The notes beneath the pieces are model-generated. The model made no database searches, was not told where the DNA came from, and was given only the letters and a program-made list of their open reading frames with translations. Below, piece after piece: positions 17,785 to 28,223 of a stretch of 59,039 nucleotides of DNA (positions are counted from its first letter, which is position 1; each line of letters opens with the position of its first letter). The position numbers were made by a program, and so were the translations under genes. This DNA is from GCA-2693325 sp964011675 (GTDB taxonomy: Bacteria; Latescibacterota; UBA2968; UBA8231). The stretch is from the NCBI GenBank assembly GCA_964011675.1, contig CAXGPR010000011.1, positions 1 through 59,039 on the forward strand. The letters run 5' to 3'.

Positions 17785-20196
17785 CTAATAGGCTAAGGCG
17801 AGAGAACGCACCACCGAATCATTTCCGGACGCCGCGCCAATATTAATTTTACACAAATACATGCCCGGAGTTGCCATTTGTCCATTATCCATTGTGCCAT
17901 CCCAACGGTAGTGCTTGGCGCTTGTTGCAACCGTTTCGCTCAACGTTGCGACAACACGTCCTGACATATCACAAATAGTCACTTCGGGAACCGGTTGATC
18001 TACCTTATAGACCGTAAAGCGTATATCGATCTCGTCGTTTACCCCATCGCCATTCGGCGTAAAGGCGCGAGGAGCAACCGAAAGATCGCCTATTAACACA
18101 TCACTTGAAACGACGTCGGGCAAGTACACAATATTGGCCTGGCGTTCTACTTCTTCTACTGCTTGCCACAAGCCGAGCCGCTCGCTATCCCCTACATCGA
18201 CCGAGAACAGGGTGGCATTATCGACCACACGAGTAATGAATTCAACTACAAGAGAATCACTAAATACGCGCTCTGGTAGGGAAATCGTCAGCAGCGAATC
18301 TGTGTTCAAGACTTCAGTAAGCACCAGCTCTACACCGTCTACTTTGACTTTGAGATCATCGTTTCGAACGGGACCTGGCATGCTCAAACGTAGGCGATTA
18401 AAGCCCGAATCCTGGTTATCTGACGTAGGCCATAACGTGTATGAAAACCGCGTTTCCTCATTTACACTGGCCTCTCGAGGCAAAATGCGCCCCACCGCTC
18501 GCTGCACAAGCGCATCTTCGAACTCTAAGGCCAGCCGGTCAAGGACCGGTGCGACGCTGGGATCCTCCGTCGACATGATCAATTCAAGCTGTATGTAACG
18601 CCGAGGGGTCTCTGACTGGAAAGTCTCGCCGGAAATCTGATAAAAGTTACTCCACTCACCCCAGTCGGATCCCGTCACGATCGTAGTGTCGACTTTACCT
18701 CGTAGCACCTTGGGCGAACTCGTCCACTTCGTCTCGGTCGTTTCCGCGCCAGTACGGTCATAGAATGTGTATATTTCACCAAGATTGTTGCCCGAACGCG
18801 AACGTAGTCTAAGCTTCGTCTGTGCCGGTAACTCAGCTTCCCAATTCAGTGAGCGAATGGCCTTCGGCCTTCCGTCTCCGCTAAGCGCACCCAAATCGAT
18901 AAAGTCAGACCTCAGCACGACCTCCGCTGGGTAGCCCGGCGAAAACAGCATGAATTCCATCGGCTTGGAAAACCACCCATTGTCTTCGTGGCCATGCCAA
19001 AACAAGTAGCGCACCCTGCGCGGTGCAAATAAATAGCGAATGTGGCGCACCTGTCTGTCACGGGCCAGCGGAGAGTCAATAGCTATCTCTTCACGCAGCA
19101 GTTGTTCGTAGTCGAGTTCCCCACCCGTCGTTCTACGACCGTCAGAAGTAAGAATATTAAACCCTCTGCCCTGATGAAGTCCCTCAAACAAAAAACTAGA
19201 AAGCGCTTCTCCGCGGTCTTGGAAATACATAAAAATTTCATCAATCCAGAACTGTGCGCCCAGATCGACCTGCCACCACATACCCCCCTCACGCCACCCA
19301 CCTTTAGTATTACCCGCTGTGACGATCACAGCAAACGTATCCATATTGCCATCAAACATGTTTTGCGGATCGCGCGCCAGTAGCCCAAAGTCAAACGCTC
19401 CGCCTCGTTCCAATACACCGAGGCTAATATTATCGCCGGCGGCGACTACTTCGACTTCGCTTAAAGCCGATCCATCGGTTTCCTCGTCAACGACAATTCT
19501 GACGAAACGGACCACGCGATACTTTTGTTCTGCCGCAAAATCTACGCCCAACCCAGAATCAATAATCCGAGTCGTATCTAAGACATCGCCGACCATGGGA
19601 ATGCGTATCGATGTAGCTGTATTCGGCTTAGTTGTTTCAAAAATCTTTCTATATCTAAAGACGTCCTCTTGCGACTGTATACGGCTGCCCGTAGAAATAT
19701 AGACGCTAAACTGTACTAAAGGCCGAACCGAACCGTCTGCTGTCGGAAATGTTAAATTAATCTCGCGCGCTAACACCGGACGTCCCAAATCTATATCAAT
19801 TGACCAATCGACGAGTTGATCACGCTCCGAGGGCTGCCAATATGTTTCGATGTTTCCATCGATGATTAGTTCGGCATCCGCTGCGTTACTCCCCGCCCGC
19901 CATATGCCGCCTGTAACGTCTCCCCTCTTTTGTGTGGGATGTACAAAACTGCTCGCATTGCTGACGGCATTAATCGACTTGTTAAACTTAACCAGTTCGA
20001 GTCTGCCGCTATCCAATACGCGCACAGTACCTGTAGGCATATCCCACAACTGCCATTTACTTGGGGAATCTAGCGCATACGTCTCCCCATGGGCCACCGA
20101 AGACCATAGAAAGCCGACCACAAATAGGCTGTATTTAAAGATGCTGGAGAAAGACGATATAGTGGAGTATATGAATAAATTGGTTAACGATGACAC
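17785..20196 (-). CDS. Secreted discoidin-like protein with FlgD-like '-AY' tail (paralog 1)
   Basis: 803 aa from the GTG at 20196 (GAGGAG 6 nt upstream), preferred to the ATG at 20220, which has no ribosome site. A signal peptide ends near SSVAHGE. Two F5/8-type-C (discoidin)-like blocks are visible: GNIETYWQPS ... DWSIDIDLGRPVLAREINLTFP (about residues 120-170) and DGNMDTFAVI ... WWQVDLGAQFWIDEIFMYF (about 290-335). A middle region is shared with paralog 2 (PKVLRG, DWGEWSNFY, PRRYIQLELIM). A FlgD-like domain begins APRAFTPNGDGVND near residue 713, and the protein ends LALAY. Discoidin folds usually bind glycans or lipids; the ligand here is unknown. Confidence 0.8.
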   Translation of the reverse strand: MSSLTNLFIYSTISSFSSIFKYSLFVVGFLWSSVAHGETYALDSPSKWQLWDMPTGTVRVLDSGRLELVKFNKSINAVSNASSFVHPTQKRGDVTGGIWRAGSNAADAELIIDGNIETYWQPSERDQLVDWSIDIDLGRPVLAREINLTFPTADGSVRPLVQFSVYISTGSRIQSQEDVFRYRKIFETTKPNTATSIRIPMVGDVLDTTRIIDSGLGVDFAAEQKYRVVRFVRIVVDEETDGSALSEVEVVAAGDNISLGVLERGGAFDFGLLARDPQNMFDGNMDTFAVIVTAGNTKGGWREGGMWWQVDLGAQFWIDEIFMYFQDRGEALSSFLFEGLHQGRGFNILTSDGRRTTGGELDYEQLLREEIAIDSPLARDRQVRHIRYLFAPRRVRYLFWHGHEDNGWFSKPMEFMLFSPGYPAEVVLRSDFIDLGALSGDGRPKAIRSLNWEAELPAQTKLRLRSRSGNNLGEIYTFYDRTGAETTETKWTSSPKVLRGKVDTTIVTGSDWGEWSNFYQISGETFQSETPRRYIQLELIMSTEDPSVAPVLDRLALEFEDALVQRAVGRILPREASVNEETRFSYTLWPTSDNQDSGFNRLRLSMPGPVRNDDLKVKVDGVELVLTEVLNTDSLLTISLPERVFSDSLVVEFITRVVDNATLFSVDVGDSERLGLWQAVEEVERQANIVYLPDVVSSDVLIGDLSVAPRAFTPNGDGVNDEIDIRFTVYKVDQPVPEVTICDMSGRVVATLSETVATSAKHYRWDGTMDNGQMATPGMYLCKINIGAASGNDSVVRSLALAY

Positions 20197-20372
20197 AGCA
20201 GTCTCCTCACTTCGGAACATTCACAAACTGCTTCACAATTTAAATTATAAGAAGCAACCTTACAAATGGCATCACCTGCAAAATAAGTTATCCCAACACC
20301 TACTGTTGAGCCCTCAAGAAAGAGGAGATACTACGCATGATACAGTAGCTACCTACCCCCATCTTGCCCGAA

Positions 20373-22820
20373 CTAATAAGCGACTGAAACGGTGTAAATC
20401 TGCGTGGCTTCACCGGCGTCGGTATTGGCGTCAATATGATACAGGTAAACGCCAGGCACAACGGGCTGGTTTGCAGCGTCGCGTCCATCCCAAACAAAAC
20501 TCCTCGATGGTCCGGTCGATTCTCCGCTAAGGCGGGCAACTACTCGACCAGCCATATCGAGGACCTGGATATAAGGCTCCACTGCATCCGCCTTCAACAG
20601 GATAAAACTCAGAGTCAACTCGTCGTTAATGCCGTCTCCGTTGGGCGTAAAAATCCGATTGGAAAAGTGTAAATCATCAATCAATTGCTCGCTGTTCATC
20701 AGATCTGGTAGGAGCACTACGTTTGAGCGCCGACCGGCGGGCTCTACATCTTGCCAAAGTCCAGGAAAAGCGCTGGAGCCCAAGTCTAAATCGATCACTG
20801 AAGCGTTTTGCACTAACTTAGTCGTAAAGTCAACGGAGATGGAATCGCCCAAAACGGCTTCGGGAAGTGTGACGTGAAGCGAATCTGCCTCAATTTCGAC
20901 CGCTAGAGGCTCAACCGGAATACCTCCGATTGAGATCGCCAGATCACCAACATTGGCTAGATTGGGCACGGTAAATCGCAGTTGGTCAAAGCCGCTATTT
21001 CCATCGCGCATATCGGGCCACAGAGTATAGGTAAAGCGCGTATCTTCGTTTGGCTTAGCGCTACGCGGCTGAATGCTTCCCATGGCTCCGTTGACCAGCG
21101 CATCCACGTATTCAAGAGAGACAGAGCGTACTAATGGGGCGACCTCATAGTCGTCGGTAGCCATGATCAGCTCAAGCTGAACAAATCTCCGCGGGCTGTC
21201 AGATTGGAATGGTTCGCCAGAATACTTGTATTCATTGCTCCATTGGCTCCAGTCTTCCCCCACGACAACTGCCGTATCAACCGGTCCACGCAGCACTTTG
21301 GGCGAGCTATTCCACTTCTCTTGTGTCACCACCTCACCAATTTTGTTTCGGAAGGTATACTCTTCTCCCTGCTCATTTCCAGAGCGGGTGCGCAGTTCAA
21401 TCCGCGCGCCAGGAGGCATGTTTGCATCCCAGTGTACTGCTTTGATTACTTTAGGCTGCCCATCGCCTGCCAATTCGCCGAGATTTATAAAGTCAGATCG
21501 CAGCACGACCTCAGCTGGATAGCCCGGAGAATACATATGAAACTCCATCGGGTGAGCACGCCATCCCAGATCTTTTAAGGCCAACCAAAAAATATGGCGG
21601 ACCTTGCGGGCATTAAAAAGATAGCGATAATGCCGCTTATACTGCTCGCGTATGTTGGTCCACTCAGGCTCAAATATCCATTCCGAAAAATCCATATCAC
21701 CTGAGAGCGTCCTAGTGCCGTCAGATGAAAAGAAAGTGTACCCCGTACCCGCATTGTTGGTACCCAACTGAAAAGTGGCAAGTCGTTCACCAGCCTTCTG
21801 CCAGTACATGAACGCATCGTCGACCCAGTAGGTCACTCCCAGATCGACCTGCCACCACAACCCCCCCTCGTAGGCCGTGCCGCGTGATTCGGTAAACTGC
21901 TGGTGGACTTCAACTACCCCATACGTGTTTAAATTGCCATCCAGCCAGTACAGCGGATCCGTCGCGCGAGAGCCATTGACATAGGATCCACCGCGCGTTT
22001 CAGAACCGAGGCTGACGTTGTCTCCAACTGAAATTACTTCAATCTCAGCTAGTGCCCCGTCGACCTGCTTTTCATCGACGATAAAACGCACAAATTGAAC
22101 CATCTGCCATTCGGAATTTAACGCGACCACCTCTTGGTCCCCAACCAGGCTCTGAACATCCTCAGCTGTGCGCCCCATAGCCACAGCAAGGGCTCTGCGA
22201 TCGTCCGTAAGGACTTCCAGCACTTTGGCAGTATCTTCCTCTGCCGGACGAAATCCAAAGCTAATCATGGCCTCATCATTGGGTTTCGTCGTTCGGAAAA
22301 TGGGATTGAAGCGAAAGACGTCCTCTTTGGCCGACACGTGAGCCCCAGTAGCGGTAAATACGCTAAACTGGCGAAAAGGTCGAGCGCCTTCTACGTTGGG
22401 AAAATGCAGGCGTATTTCCTTAACCAGCACGGCACGCCCTAGATCTATTTGAACAATCCATTGGTTCACGGAGTCGTCTCCGTCTGGCTTCCAGTACGTA
22501 GCGGTATCCCCATCTATTACTAGCGGAGCGTCTCGCCGGTTGCTCAAGGCCGACCATATACCACCCGCTACGTCGCCCCGCTCTTTAGACGGATGCGTAA
22601 ATAGGTGGGCGTCCAAAGCCGCATTGATATCCTTGCGGAACTTAACCAGGCCCAGATTGCCAGACTCGTCGAAGACGGTGATACCCGGCTTTAACTCCCA
22701 CGTGTTTTTCCACGAATTTGGATCGCCAAACGTCAGCATATCCGAATTCAATGGGTTCCCAAGCGCAAGGCTCCCAAGTAGTGCCACGTAAAACAGCAGT
22801 ATGTTTTTGCAGCTACGCAT
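20373..22820 (-). CDS. Secreted discoidin-like protein with FlgD-like '-AY' tail (paralog 2)
   Basis: 815 aa. Signal peptide MRSCKNILLFYVALLGSLAL. Same architecture as paralog 1: RGDVAGGIWSALSNRRDAPL with DGDTATYWKPDGDDS, then WIVQIDLGRAVLVKEIRLHF; a second block LDGNLNTYGVVEV ... LWWQVDLGVTYWVDDAFMYW; a shared middle with PKVLRGPVDTAVVVGEDW and PRRFVQLELIMATDD; and a FlgD-like domain with FTPNGDGINDELTLSF near residue 720. It ends YTVSVAY. The start has GGGAGA about 10 nt upstream and lies 17 nt after the stop of paralog 3. The 176 nt to paralog 1 hold no gene. Confidence 0.8.
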   Translation of the reverse strand: MRSCKNILLFYVALLGSLALGNPLNSDMLTFGDPNSWKNTWELKPGITVFDESGNLGLVKFRKDINAALDAHLFTHPSKERGDVAGGIWSALSNRRDAPLVIDGDTATYWKPDGDDSVNQWIVQIDLGRAVLVKEIRLHFPNVEGARPFRQFSVFTATGAHVSAKEDVFRFNPIFRTTKPNDEAMISFGFRPAEEDTAKVLEVLTDDRRALAVAMGRTAEDVQSLVGDQEVVALNSEWQMVQFVRFIVDEKQVDGALAEIEVISVGDNVSLGSETRGGSYVNGSRATDPLYWLDGNLNTYGVVEVHQQFTESRGTAYEGGLWWQVDLGVTYWVDDAFMYWQKAGERLATFQLGTNNAGTGYTFFSSDGTRTLSGDMDFSEWIFEPEWTNIREQYKRHYRYLFNARKVRHIFWLALKDLGWRAHPMEFHMYSPGYPAEVVLRSDFINLGELAGDGQPKVIKAVHWDANMPPGARIELRTRSGNEQGEEYTFRNKIGEVVTQEKWNSSPKVLRGPVDTAVVVGEDWSQWSNEYKYSGEPFQSDSPRRFVQLELIMATDDYEVAPLVRSVSLEYVDALVNGAMGSIQPRSAKPNEDTRFTYTLWPDMRDGNSGFDQLRFTVPNLANVGDLAISIGGIPVEPLAVEIEADSLHVTLPEAVLGDSISVDFTTKLVQNASVIDLDLGSSAFPGLWQDVEPAGRRSNVVLLPDLMNSEQLIDDLHFSNRIFTPNGDGINDELTLSFILLKADAVEPYIQVLDMAGRVVARLSGESTGPSRSFVWDGRDAANQPVVPGVYLYHIDANTDAGEATQIYTVSVAY

Positions 22821-22837
22821 TATCTAAAGTCTCCCAG

Positions 22838-24883
22838 CTAGTAGGCGACGCCGATTGGCCGCATCTGTAAGTCATTCTTGTTCTCGGCCGCAATGCCTAC
22901 TCCGAGCAAATACATTCCTGGCGGCAGGACGGCGCCGCGCTCATCTCGGCCATCCCATTTCACTTCTTGAGGCCCCGAACCTTGTACACCCTGGTTCACA
23001 AGAGCCACTCTCTTCCCATCTAAGGCATATAGTTCAATGTTGACCGGAACGCTTTGCGGCAACCCATACAGCGTGTAATCAATCCTCAAAACATCATTTA
23101 TGCCGTCTCCATTAGGCGTTACCACAGCTGAAGAAAACGTCATGTTTTGCACTAGGTCCGGGCTTTCGACCGAGGAGGCTAGGACGCGCAGTCCATTTGT
23201 GCTCAACGTTTCGCCTGCGTCACCTCCCTCTACGGGCTGAGGTAAATCAGTGCTTCCGACGTTGTAGACTTCACCGGTAAAGGTCCGGGCAAAATCAAAA
23301 ACTTCTGCAGCAAATTCGACTTGTATGTTGGAATTATTCACTCGGTTGACTTGGTCTTCTAATTCAATTACGAGCGCGGAGCCTTCGAGTTTGGCCCGGA
23401 GTGGCTCAACGACAATCCCATCAATGAGGAGTTTTTTGAATTCGGCCTGCTCGCTACCCGTATCAATGCGCAAAGCGTCGTAACCCGGCTCACCTAGACT
23501 AAAATCAGTTTTAATCTCGTAAATAAAATCCGTCTTTTCTCCCAAGTTGACCTCGGCCACGCCGCGCACTGGCTGAGGTTTGTCTAATCGGGCGATCTCT
23601 CCCACTACCCGCGTCGCCAGTATCGGAGAAGTTTCGATCCAAAGCGAGTCAAGACGAGCAAACTCATCAAAACGTTCACTGTGTAGGACGACCTTTAGCT
23701 GTATGTAAGAGCCGCGATTTAGGTTGAGCTGTTCACCGGATTCCGTAGTCGGAAACGACCAAAACGTCCAATTCTCGGTATCAGATTCAATCCCTGCTCG
23801 TATCCCCGGCTTAGGACGCACGGACAGCGTAACGGATCCGCCTAACCCGTCGGAGTTTGTAACGTTGTTCGTTTGGTTCTTAAGCACATTTTGGTAGCGC
23901 TCTTGCGTTACGACAACGCGCGTTCCCATGTCGGTGTACTCGTAGTAAATATCGGGCACTGGATCAATACCCGTTCGAGCCTCAACCTCAATCCACACAT
24001 TGGCTTCTGGATCCTCGACAGCGACTCCATCCACCATGCGCATAGGGGTTATGTGCCAATAGAGACGTCCAAAATTTACTACGTTGTCCGTCTTTAATAT
24101 GGTGGTTTTGTAGTTAGCTCGCTTAGGCATACCTTCGCCATACAGGGAGAACTCACCGACCGTTCCACTCCTAGCGGTTCCCCCTGTTCCTTCGGAATTT
24201 GCAAAGACATCAAGTATGGACTCTAGTCGCTTGTAGCGAACATAGCGCACATACTGCATGGGAAAATCAGCAAAGATTACGGGCCGAGCATTTTCACGTG
24301 CTTCGGTTATAATTTCCCCGATTGGATTAGACGTATTGAGCACGTCGTTATTCGTATCTGGAGCTATAGATACTTCGTAGGCCGGAATAGCATCTTGATC
24401 AAGTGGGGTTCCGTCCGAGCGAAAAAAGCCAGCGTCCGGAGTCCGCATTGCAAAGCGAAACAGCGGAACGGGCACTCCCAAATCAATCGTGTAGTATTCG
24501 CTCGCGATGCTATTACTCGTCGTGGGATTGTAGGTTAACCCCGTTCCATCGATTAGGTTGAGCGCATTGTCAACGGTCGAACTCGTTCCACAACAGCCTT
24601 TCCACGCACGGGGCCTCTCTCCATCTATAAATCCTAGTTCATCGGGATTTTTCTTGGGAGACCAATCATCAAGAAAAATGAAAACCGTTGAGTCGGACGT
24701 AACTAGCTTGGGCTGTATAGAAGTAGGAGCAGCCTCGAAGTCGATCATCACCGCAGCCGAGTCGCTTCCGGCCCAAGGCATACCACTTCCCCCCATTTTC
24801 CACAGCCCCACCTCTGCATAGCTATCTGCTGTGAAGAAGAGAAGAGCCGTTAAAACTGAACCCAGTACAGTAATTAACCTCAT
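22838..24883 (-). CDS. Secreted discoidin-like protein with FlgD-like '-AY' tail (paralog 3)
   Basis: 681 aa. Signal peptide residues 1-23 (ends DSYAEV). It is shorter than paralogs 1 and 2 and closer to paralog 4. Discoidin-like parts are LIDGTGLTYNPTTSNSIASE, YYTIDLGVPVPLFRFAMRTP and FPMQYVRYVRYKRL with GEFSLYGEGM. The middle has DTENWTFWSFP, RGSYIQLKVVLHSERFDEFA and DALRIDTGSE. The FlgD-like domain (VVTPNGDGINDVLRIDY near residue 587) ends PIGVAY. GAGGAG sits about 8 nt before the ATG. It is the first gene of the run down to the TPR membrane protein; the 149-nt leader upstream is AT-rich and probably holds the promoter. Confidence 0.8.
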   Translation of the reverse strand: MRLITVLGSVLTALLFFTADSYAEVGLWKMGGSGMPWAGSDSAAVMIDFEAAPTSIQPKLVTSDSTVFIFLDDWSPKKNPDELGFIDGERPRAWKGCCGTSSTVDNALNLIDGTGLTYNPTTSNSIASEYYTIDLGVPVPLFRFAMRTPDAGFFRSDGTPLDQDAIPAYEVSIAPDTNNDVLNTSNPIGEIITEARENARPVIFADFPMQYVRYVRYKRLESILDVFANSEGTGGTARSGTVGEFSLYGEGMPKRANYKTTILKTDNVVNFGRLYWHITPMRMVDGVAVEDPEANVWIEVEARTGIDPVPDIYYEYTDMGTRVVVTQERYQNVLKNQTNNVTNSDGLGGSVTLSVRPKPGIRAGIESDTENWTFWSFPTTESGEQLNLNRGSYIQLKVVLHSERFDEFARLDSLWIETSPILATRVVGEIARLDKPQPVRGVAEVNLGEKTDFIYEIKTDFSLGEPGYDALRIDTGSEQAEFKKLLIDGIVVEPLRAKLEGSALVIELEDQVNRVNNSNIQVEFAAEVFDFARTFTGEVYNVGSTDLPQPVEGGDAGETLSTNGLRVLASSVESPDLVQNMTFSSAVVTPNGDGINDVLRIDYTLYGLPQSVPVNIELYALDGKRVALVNQGVQGSGPQEVKWDGRDERGAVLPPGMYLLGVGIAAENKNDLQMRPIGVAY

Positions 24884-25032
24884 ATACTCACTCCTCGTTC
24901 AAGACGAGCATTGTCGCTGCTACAATAGGTAGATTTTTGCAGTATAAATAAAGATCTTTACCCAATAAAAATGACAAGTTTAACAAACGAAAACTAACGC
25001 TAAATAGACCCAATTGCAATGAAAAGCGCTCT

Positions 25033-26808
25033 TCATCCACCCGTTACGGACTCTGTATACCGCGTCAACTCTTCATCGTTAATCCCCCATTCTGCAACAT
25101 ACTTATTCCGCAAGTTTGCCGTTAGACGCTCTACCCTTTCTTGTTGTTTCGCCTGACGCGCATAAAACATCGCTTTCTCTCGGCTCGCCTCGAAGGTCTG
25201 AACTCTTTCTGGCAGTCGCTCTAGCACCTTAAAAACAGAGTAAGCGACTTTTAATTTACGAGGCTCTCGCAGAGAAGAGGGCATGGGTTCCTTGAGCTGG
25301 ATCGGGCCCATTAACTCATCGGTCGGCGCCTCAACGGCAGCGTCCATCAGCTCTTGATACACCATGCGCTCAAAAGCGCGCATCGCATATAGTCCGCCAT
25401 TTTCATCCGCATAGCGTCGAATGCTATGCCGAGTCGCTAAATCGGCCATATCAGCCCCTGCGCGGATTTGTTTCATCAAATCTTCGGCCGTCGCCTTATC
25501 TGCAACCATAATTTCTTGAAAAATAATTTCTTCTGGAATCTTATACCGCTCGGGATGCTTTTCGTAATGAGCCCGCGCTTCGGATTCATCCACCTCAACG
25601 GCTTTCTCCATCTCGTCTTTCCACCACTCCTCTAACAGCTTGCGCTCTCGCCCATCGGTCAACTGTCGCAAAACACTTGGGTTTTCGGCAAAGCCAGCTC
25701 TGCGAGCAACCTCAGCAAGCAATAAGTCGGGGGCGGCTTTGGTTCGGATGCGCTCGTCGACCTGAGCACTATCCACGGTAGATGATCCAATTCCGGTATT
25801 AGTCAGCACATACATAACCTGCTCCAGCGAAATCTCTCCCCCCTCAAAAGTATACATGGGCGCGGCAAAGAGAGCGGGAGATAAATCGGGGCTGCCCGGC
25901 GACTTATTCCAGGCAGAAAGAAACGCGCGTAGGTTATCTGCGTTCATCTCCAAGTTTAGCCGATGCTGCAAACTGTCAATGTGCTCCCCCTTTAGCCGGT
26001 TAAACTTTGCCATCATCGTCGCACGCTGTATGACCGTGCGGTACTTCTCGTATGGCACCTCTTTTTTATCGATAACCTTAGCCAATTCCCACCCCAAAGC
26101 GGTGCGGAACGGTTCGCTAACATTCCCAACCTCCTTTGAGAAAACCTCCTGATAAACCTGATCCGAAACGCGATCATATGCGTAGTAAGAATTGAACATA
26201 CCACCATTAGCAGCCGTACTATCATCGAGTGAATAGGCCTTGGCCATATCCTCGAAAGTTTCCTTACCCGAGGTGATCAGCGTAAAGAGAGAATCGGCGC
26301 GTTCGCGGGTCTCTACTAGTATGTGAGCACCCCGTACCGCGAAGCGTGCAGGATGAGATTCAAAGCTCTCTCTCAACTCCTCTTCTGTTATGCGTATGTT
26401 CTGGCCTACGGTCTGATGCAGATAGGTCTCAACCATCGATTTGTGCTCAATAAACCGCATGGATTCCTTGAACTGAGGATCCTCTCCAAATCCGCCCCGC
26501 TCCGCCTCGCGTATGATGAGCTTTTCATCTATCAAACTGAGTAAATGATCTCTGTGTCGATCGATTCCCTGAGCCGTAGACTTATGAACGGGCTGAATTT
26601 CCGCTTCGTATTCTCGCAGCTGTCTCATGTCAATTGTTCTATCGCCGACGACAGCAAGAACGCCGCTGGGTACGGCCTTTGTTCCGGCGAGTTCTTTGCT
26701 TATAGTCGTCTGTTCCTCTTTTTGCCCACAACCATTAGAAAGCAGTACGGCGACCAACAGGCTCAGTAAACTCGCCGCGCTAGCCCGTTTCTCTAAACCG
26801 TATTTCAT
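25033..26808 (-). CDS. Parvulin-type peptidyl-prolyl isomerase lipoprotein
   Basis: 591 aa. A lipoprotein signal with Cys27 (LLSNGCGQ) predicts membrane anchoring. A SurA-N-like region (residues 50-150: DRTIDMRQLREYEAE, SLIDEKLIIREAE) is followed by a parvulin domain at about 157-255 (VRGAHILVETRERADSLFTL ... FEDMAKAYSLDDSTAANGGMF). A second, more degenerate parvulin-like domain lies at about 420-520 (FQEIMVADKATAEDLMKQI ... ENGGLYAMRAFERMV). Such SurA/PrsA proteins help outer-membrane or secreted proteins fold in the periplasm. It is last in a five-gene chain with overlapping ends and is adjacent to the discoidin paralogs, which could be its clients (inference). Confidence 0.85.
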   Translation of the reverse strand: MKYGLEKRASAASLLSLLVAVLLSNGCGQKEEQTTISKELAGTKAVPSGVLAVVGDRTIDMRQLREYEAEIQPVHKSTAQGIDRHRDHLLSLIDEKLIIREAERGGFGEDPQFKESMRFIEHKSMVETYLHQTVGQNIRITEEELRESFESHPARFAVRGAHILVETRERADSLFTLITSGKETFEDMAKAYSLDDSTAANGGMFNSYYAYDRVSDQVYQEVFSKEVGNVSEPFRTALGWELAKVIDKKEVPYEKYRTVIQRATMMAKFNRLKGEHIDSLQHRLNLEMNADNLRAFLSAWNKSPGSPDLSPALFAAPMYTFEGGEISLEQVMYVLTNTGIGSSTVDSAQVDERIRTKAAPDLLLAEVARRAGFAENPSVLRQLTDGRERKLLEEWWKDEMEKAVEVDESEARAHYEKHPERYKIPEEIIFQEIMVADKATAEDLMKQIRAGADMADLATRHSIRRYADENGGLYAMRAFERMVYQELMDAAVEAPTDELMGPIQLKEPMPSSLREPRKLKVAYSVFKVLERLPERVQTFEASREKAMFYARQAKQQERVERLTANLRNKYVAEWGINDEELTRYTESVTGG

Positions 26809-28223
26809 TTATTTCCCCCCTTTAACTGAAGCGCTCTTTCTCGGTGATCTTCGCTAAGAGCGACTTCTCCCACTTGCTTATAAGCCTGAGCAAGTCCCTG
26901 GTGAGCGGCAGCCCACGTCTCGTCGAGAGAGAGCGCCCTCTTCAACGTGGAAATGGCTTCCTGCGGCCGCTGCTGACTCAGGTAAACCTGCGCCAACAGC
27001 GTCATGGCGGGAACATGCTCTTTATCTGCACTCACAATCTGTTCGTAAGCAGCGGCAGCCTGATCTAAATGGCCCGTCCGAAAGTAGATATTGCCCATGT
27101 TATTCAGCGCTTGAATATGACCAGGGTTTATCGTAACAGCTCGGACGTAGTGAGGCAGAGCCACGCCTGTAAACCCCAAACGACCGTAAATGTAACCTAG
27201 GTTATAATGGGCCTCACCATCATCTGGATCGCTTCGAAGTCGCTCTTGAAAATAATCTATTTCTTTTTCAAAACTCTTGACCTTCTCATAGGCTTCGAGC
27301 GCCTTTTCACCCGCGCTTTCTCGGCCCTGACGCAGGTAAATTTGGCCAAGCAGGCGAAACGATTCCGCTATGCCCGGCTCGATGAGTATGGTCCGTCTCA
27401 ATCGATCTGCCGCAACAGCAAGCTCGTTCGAACGCAAATCCATCCGCGCGATTTGCACGTGGGCCTGAGCATAGGTCGTGTCTAGGGCGAGCGTTCGTTC
27501 AAAATAGCTGCGAGCCTCGCCGTCGTCACCTTCGTTTAACAGCGCTTCTCCCAGAGCGTATAGTGCCCGAGTATGCTGTGGATTTTCTTTGATCACCTCA
27601 TTGAGAAGCGCCTTTGCCCGATCGTACTGGCCTAGGCGGACGTACACCAATCCTAAATTAAAACGCGTATTTGTATCAGCCGACTGCAGAGACAGCGCAC
27701 GTTCGTATTCACGCGCCGCATCAGCCAGTCGTCCCCCTTTGCTGTACACGGCGGCTAAATTTCTCCGGGCGGCCACGTAACTGCTGTCCATATCGAGGGC
27801 TTTGCGGAAAGCCGTTTCAGCTTCGCTATAGCGGTTAAATTTTAAATGGAAAATGCCGAGCCCCACCTGCAGAGATGGATTGTTCGGCTCCAACGCTACG
27901 GCCATTTCATAAAACTGACCTGCTTTTTCAACGTCCCCAAGGGCCAAATACGTCCGGCCCAAGCCCACTAAGATTTCACCGGACTGCGGATTTTGCTGAC
28001 GGGCTAGTTCAAAGGCCCGCAGAGCCTCCTTATATTTGCTCTGAGCCAAAAGGGCGCGCGCTCGAAGTCGAGGATCCCGCATCGCCTCTTCTACTGCTTT
28101 GGGCTGTTTTAACTGCTGCAGATCTCCACTGCCCAGTGAAATAGCGGGCTCTTTTACCTGAGATTCGTTTGAGGCACCGCACGCGACAAGTAGTACTACG
28201 CATAGAATTATTCCATATGTCAC
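26805..28223 (-). CDS. TPR lipoprotein
   Basis: 472 aa. Lipoprotein signal with Cys15 (VVLLVACGAS), then about ten TPR units from residue 45 to the end, in consensus form such as GEILVGLGRTYLALGDVEKA and TNTRFNLGLVYVRLGQYDRA. It is likely periplasmic and a protein-interaction scaffold. It overlaps its neighbours by 4 nt on both sides (26805-26808 and 28220-28223), so it is translationally coupled with the CRTAC1 protein upstream and the PPIase downstream. No enzymatic motif seen. Confidence 0.85.
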   Translation of the reverse strand: MTYGIILCVVLLVACGASNESQVKEPAISLGSGDLQQLKQPKAVEEAMRDPRLRARALLAQSKYKEALRAFELARQQNPQSGEILVGLGRTYLALGDVEKAGQFYEMAVALEPNNPSLQVGLGIFHLKFNRYSEAETAFRKALDMDSSYVAARRNLAAVYSKGGRLADAAREYERALSLQSADTNTRFNLGLVYVRLGQYDRAKALLNEVIKENPQHTRALYALGEALLNEGDDGEARSYFERTLALDTTYAQAHVQIARMDLRSNELAVAADRLRRTILIEPGIAESFRLLGQIYLRQGRESAGEKALEAYEKVKSFEKEIDYFQERLRSDPDDGEAHYNLGYIYGRLGFTGVALPHYVRAVTINPGHIQALNNMGNIYFRTGHLDQAAAAYEQIVSADKEHVPAMTLLAQVYLSQQRPQEAISTLKRALSLDETWAAAHQGLAQAYKQVGEVALSEDHRERALQLKGGNK

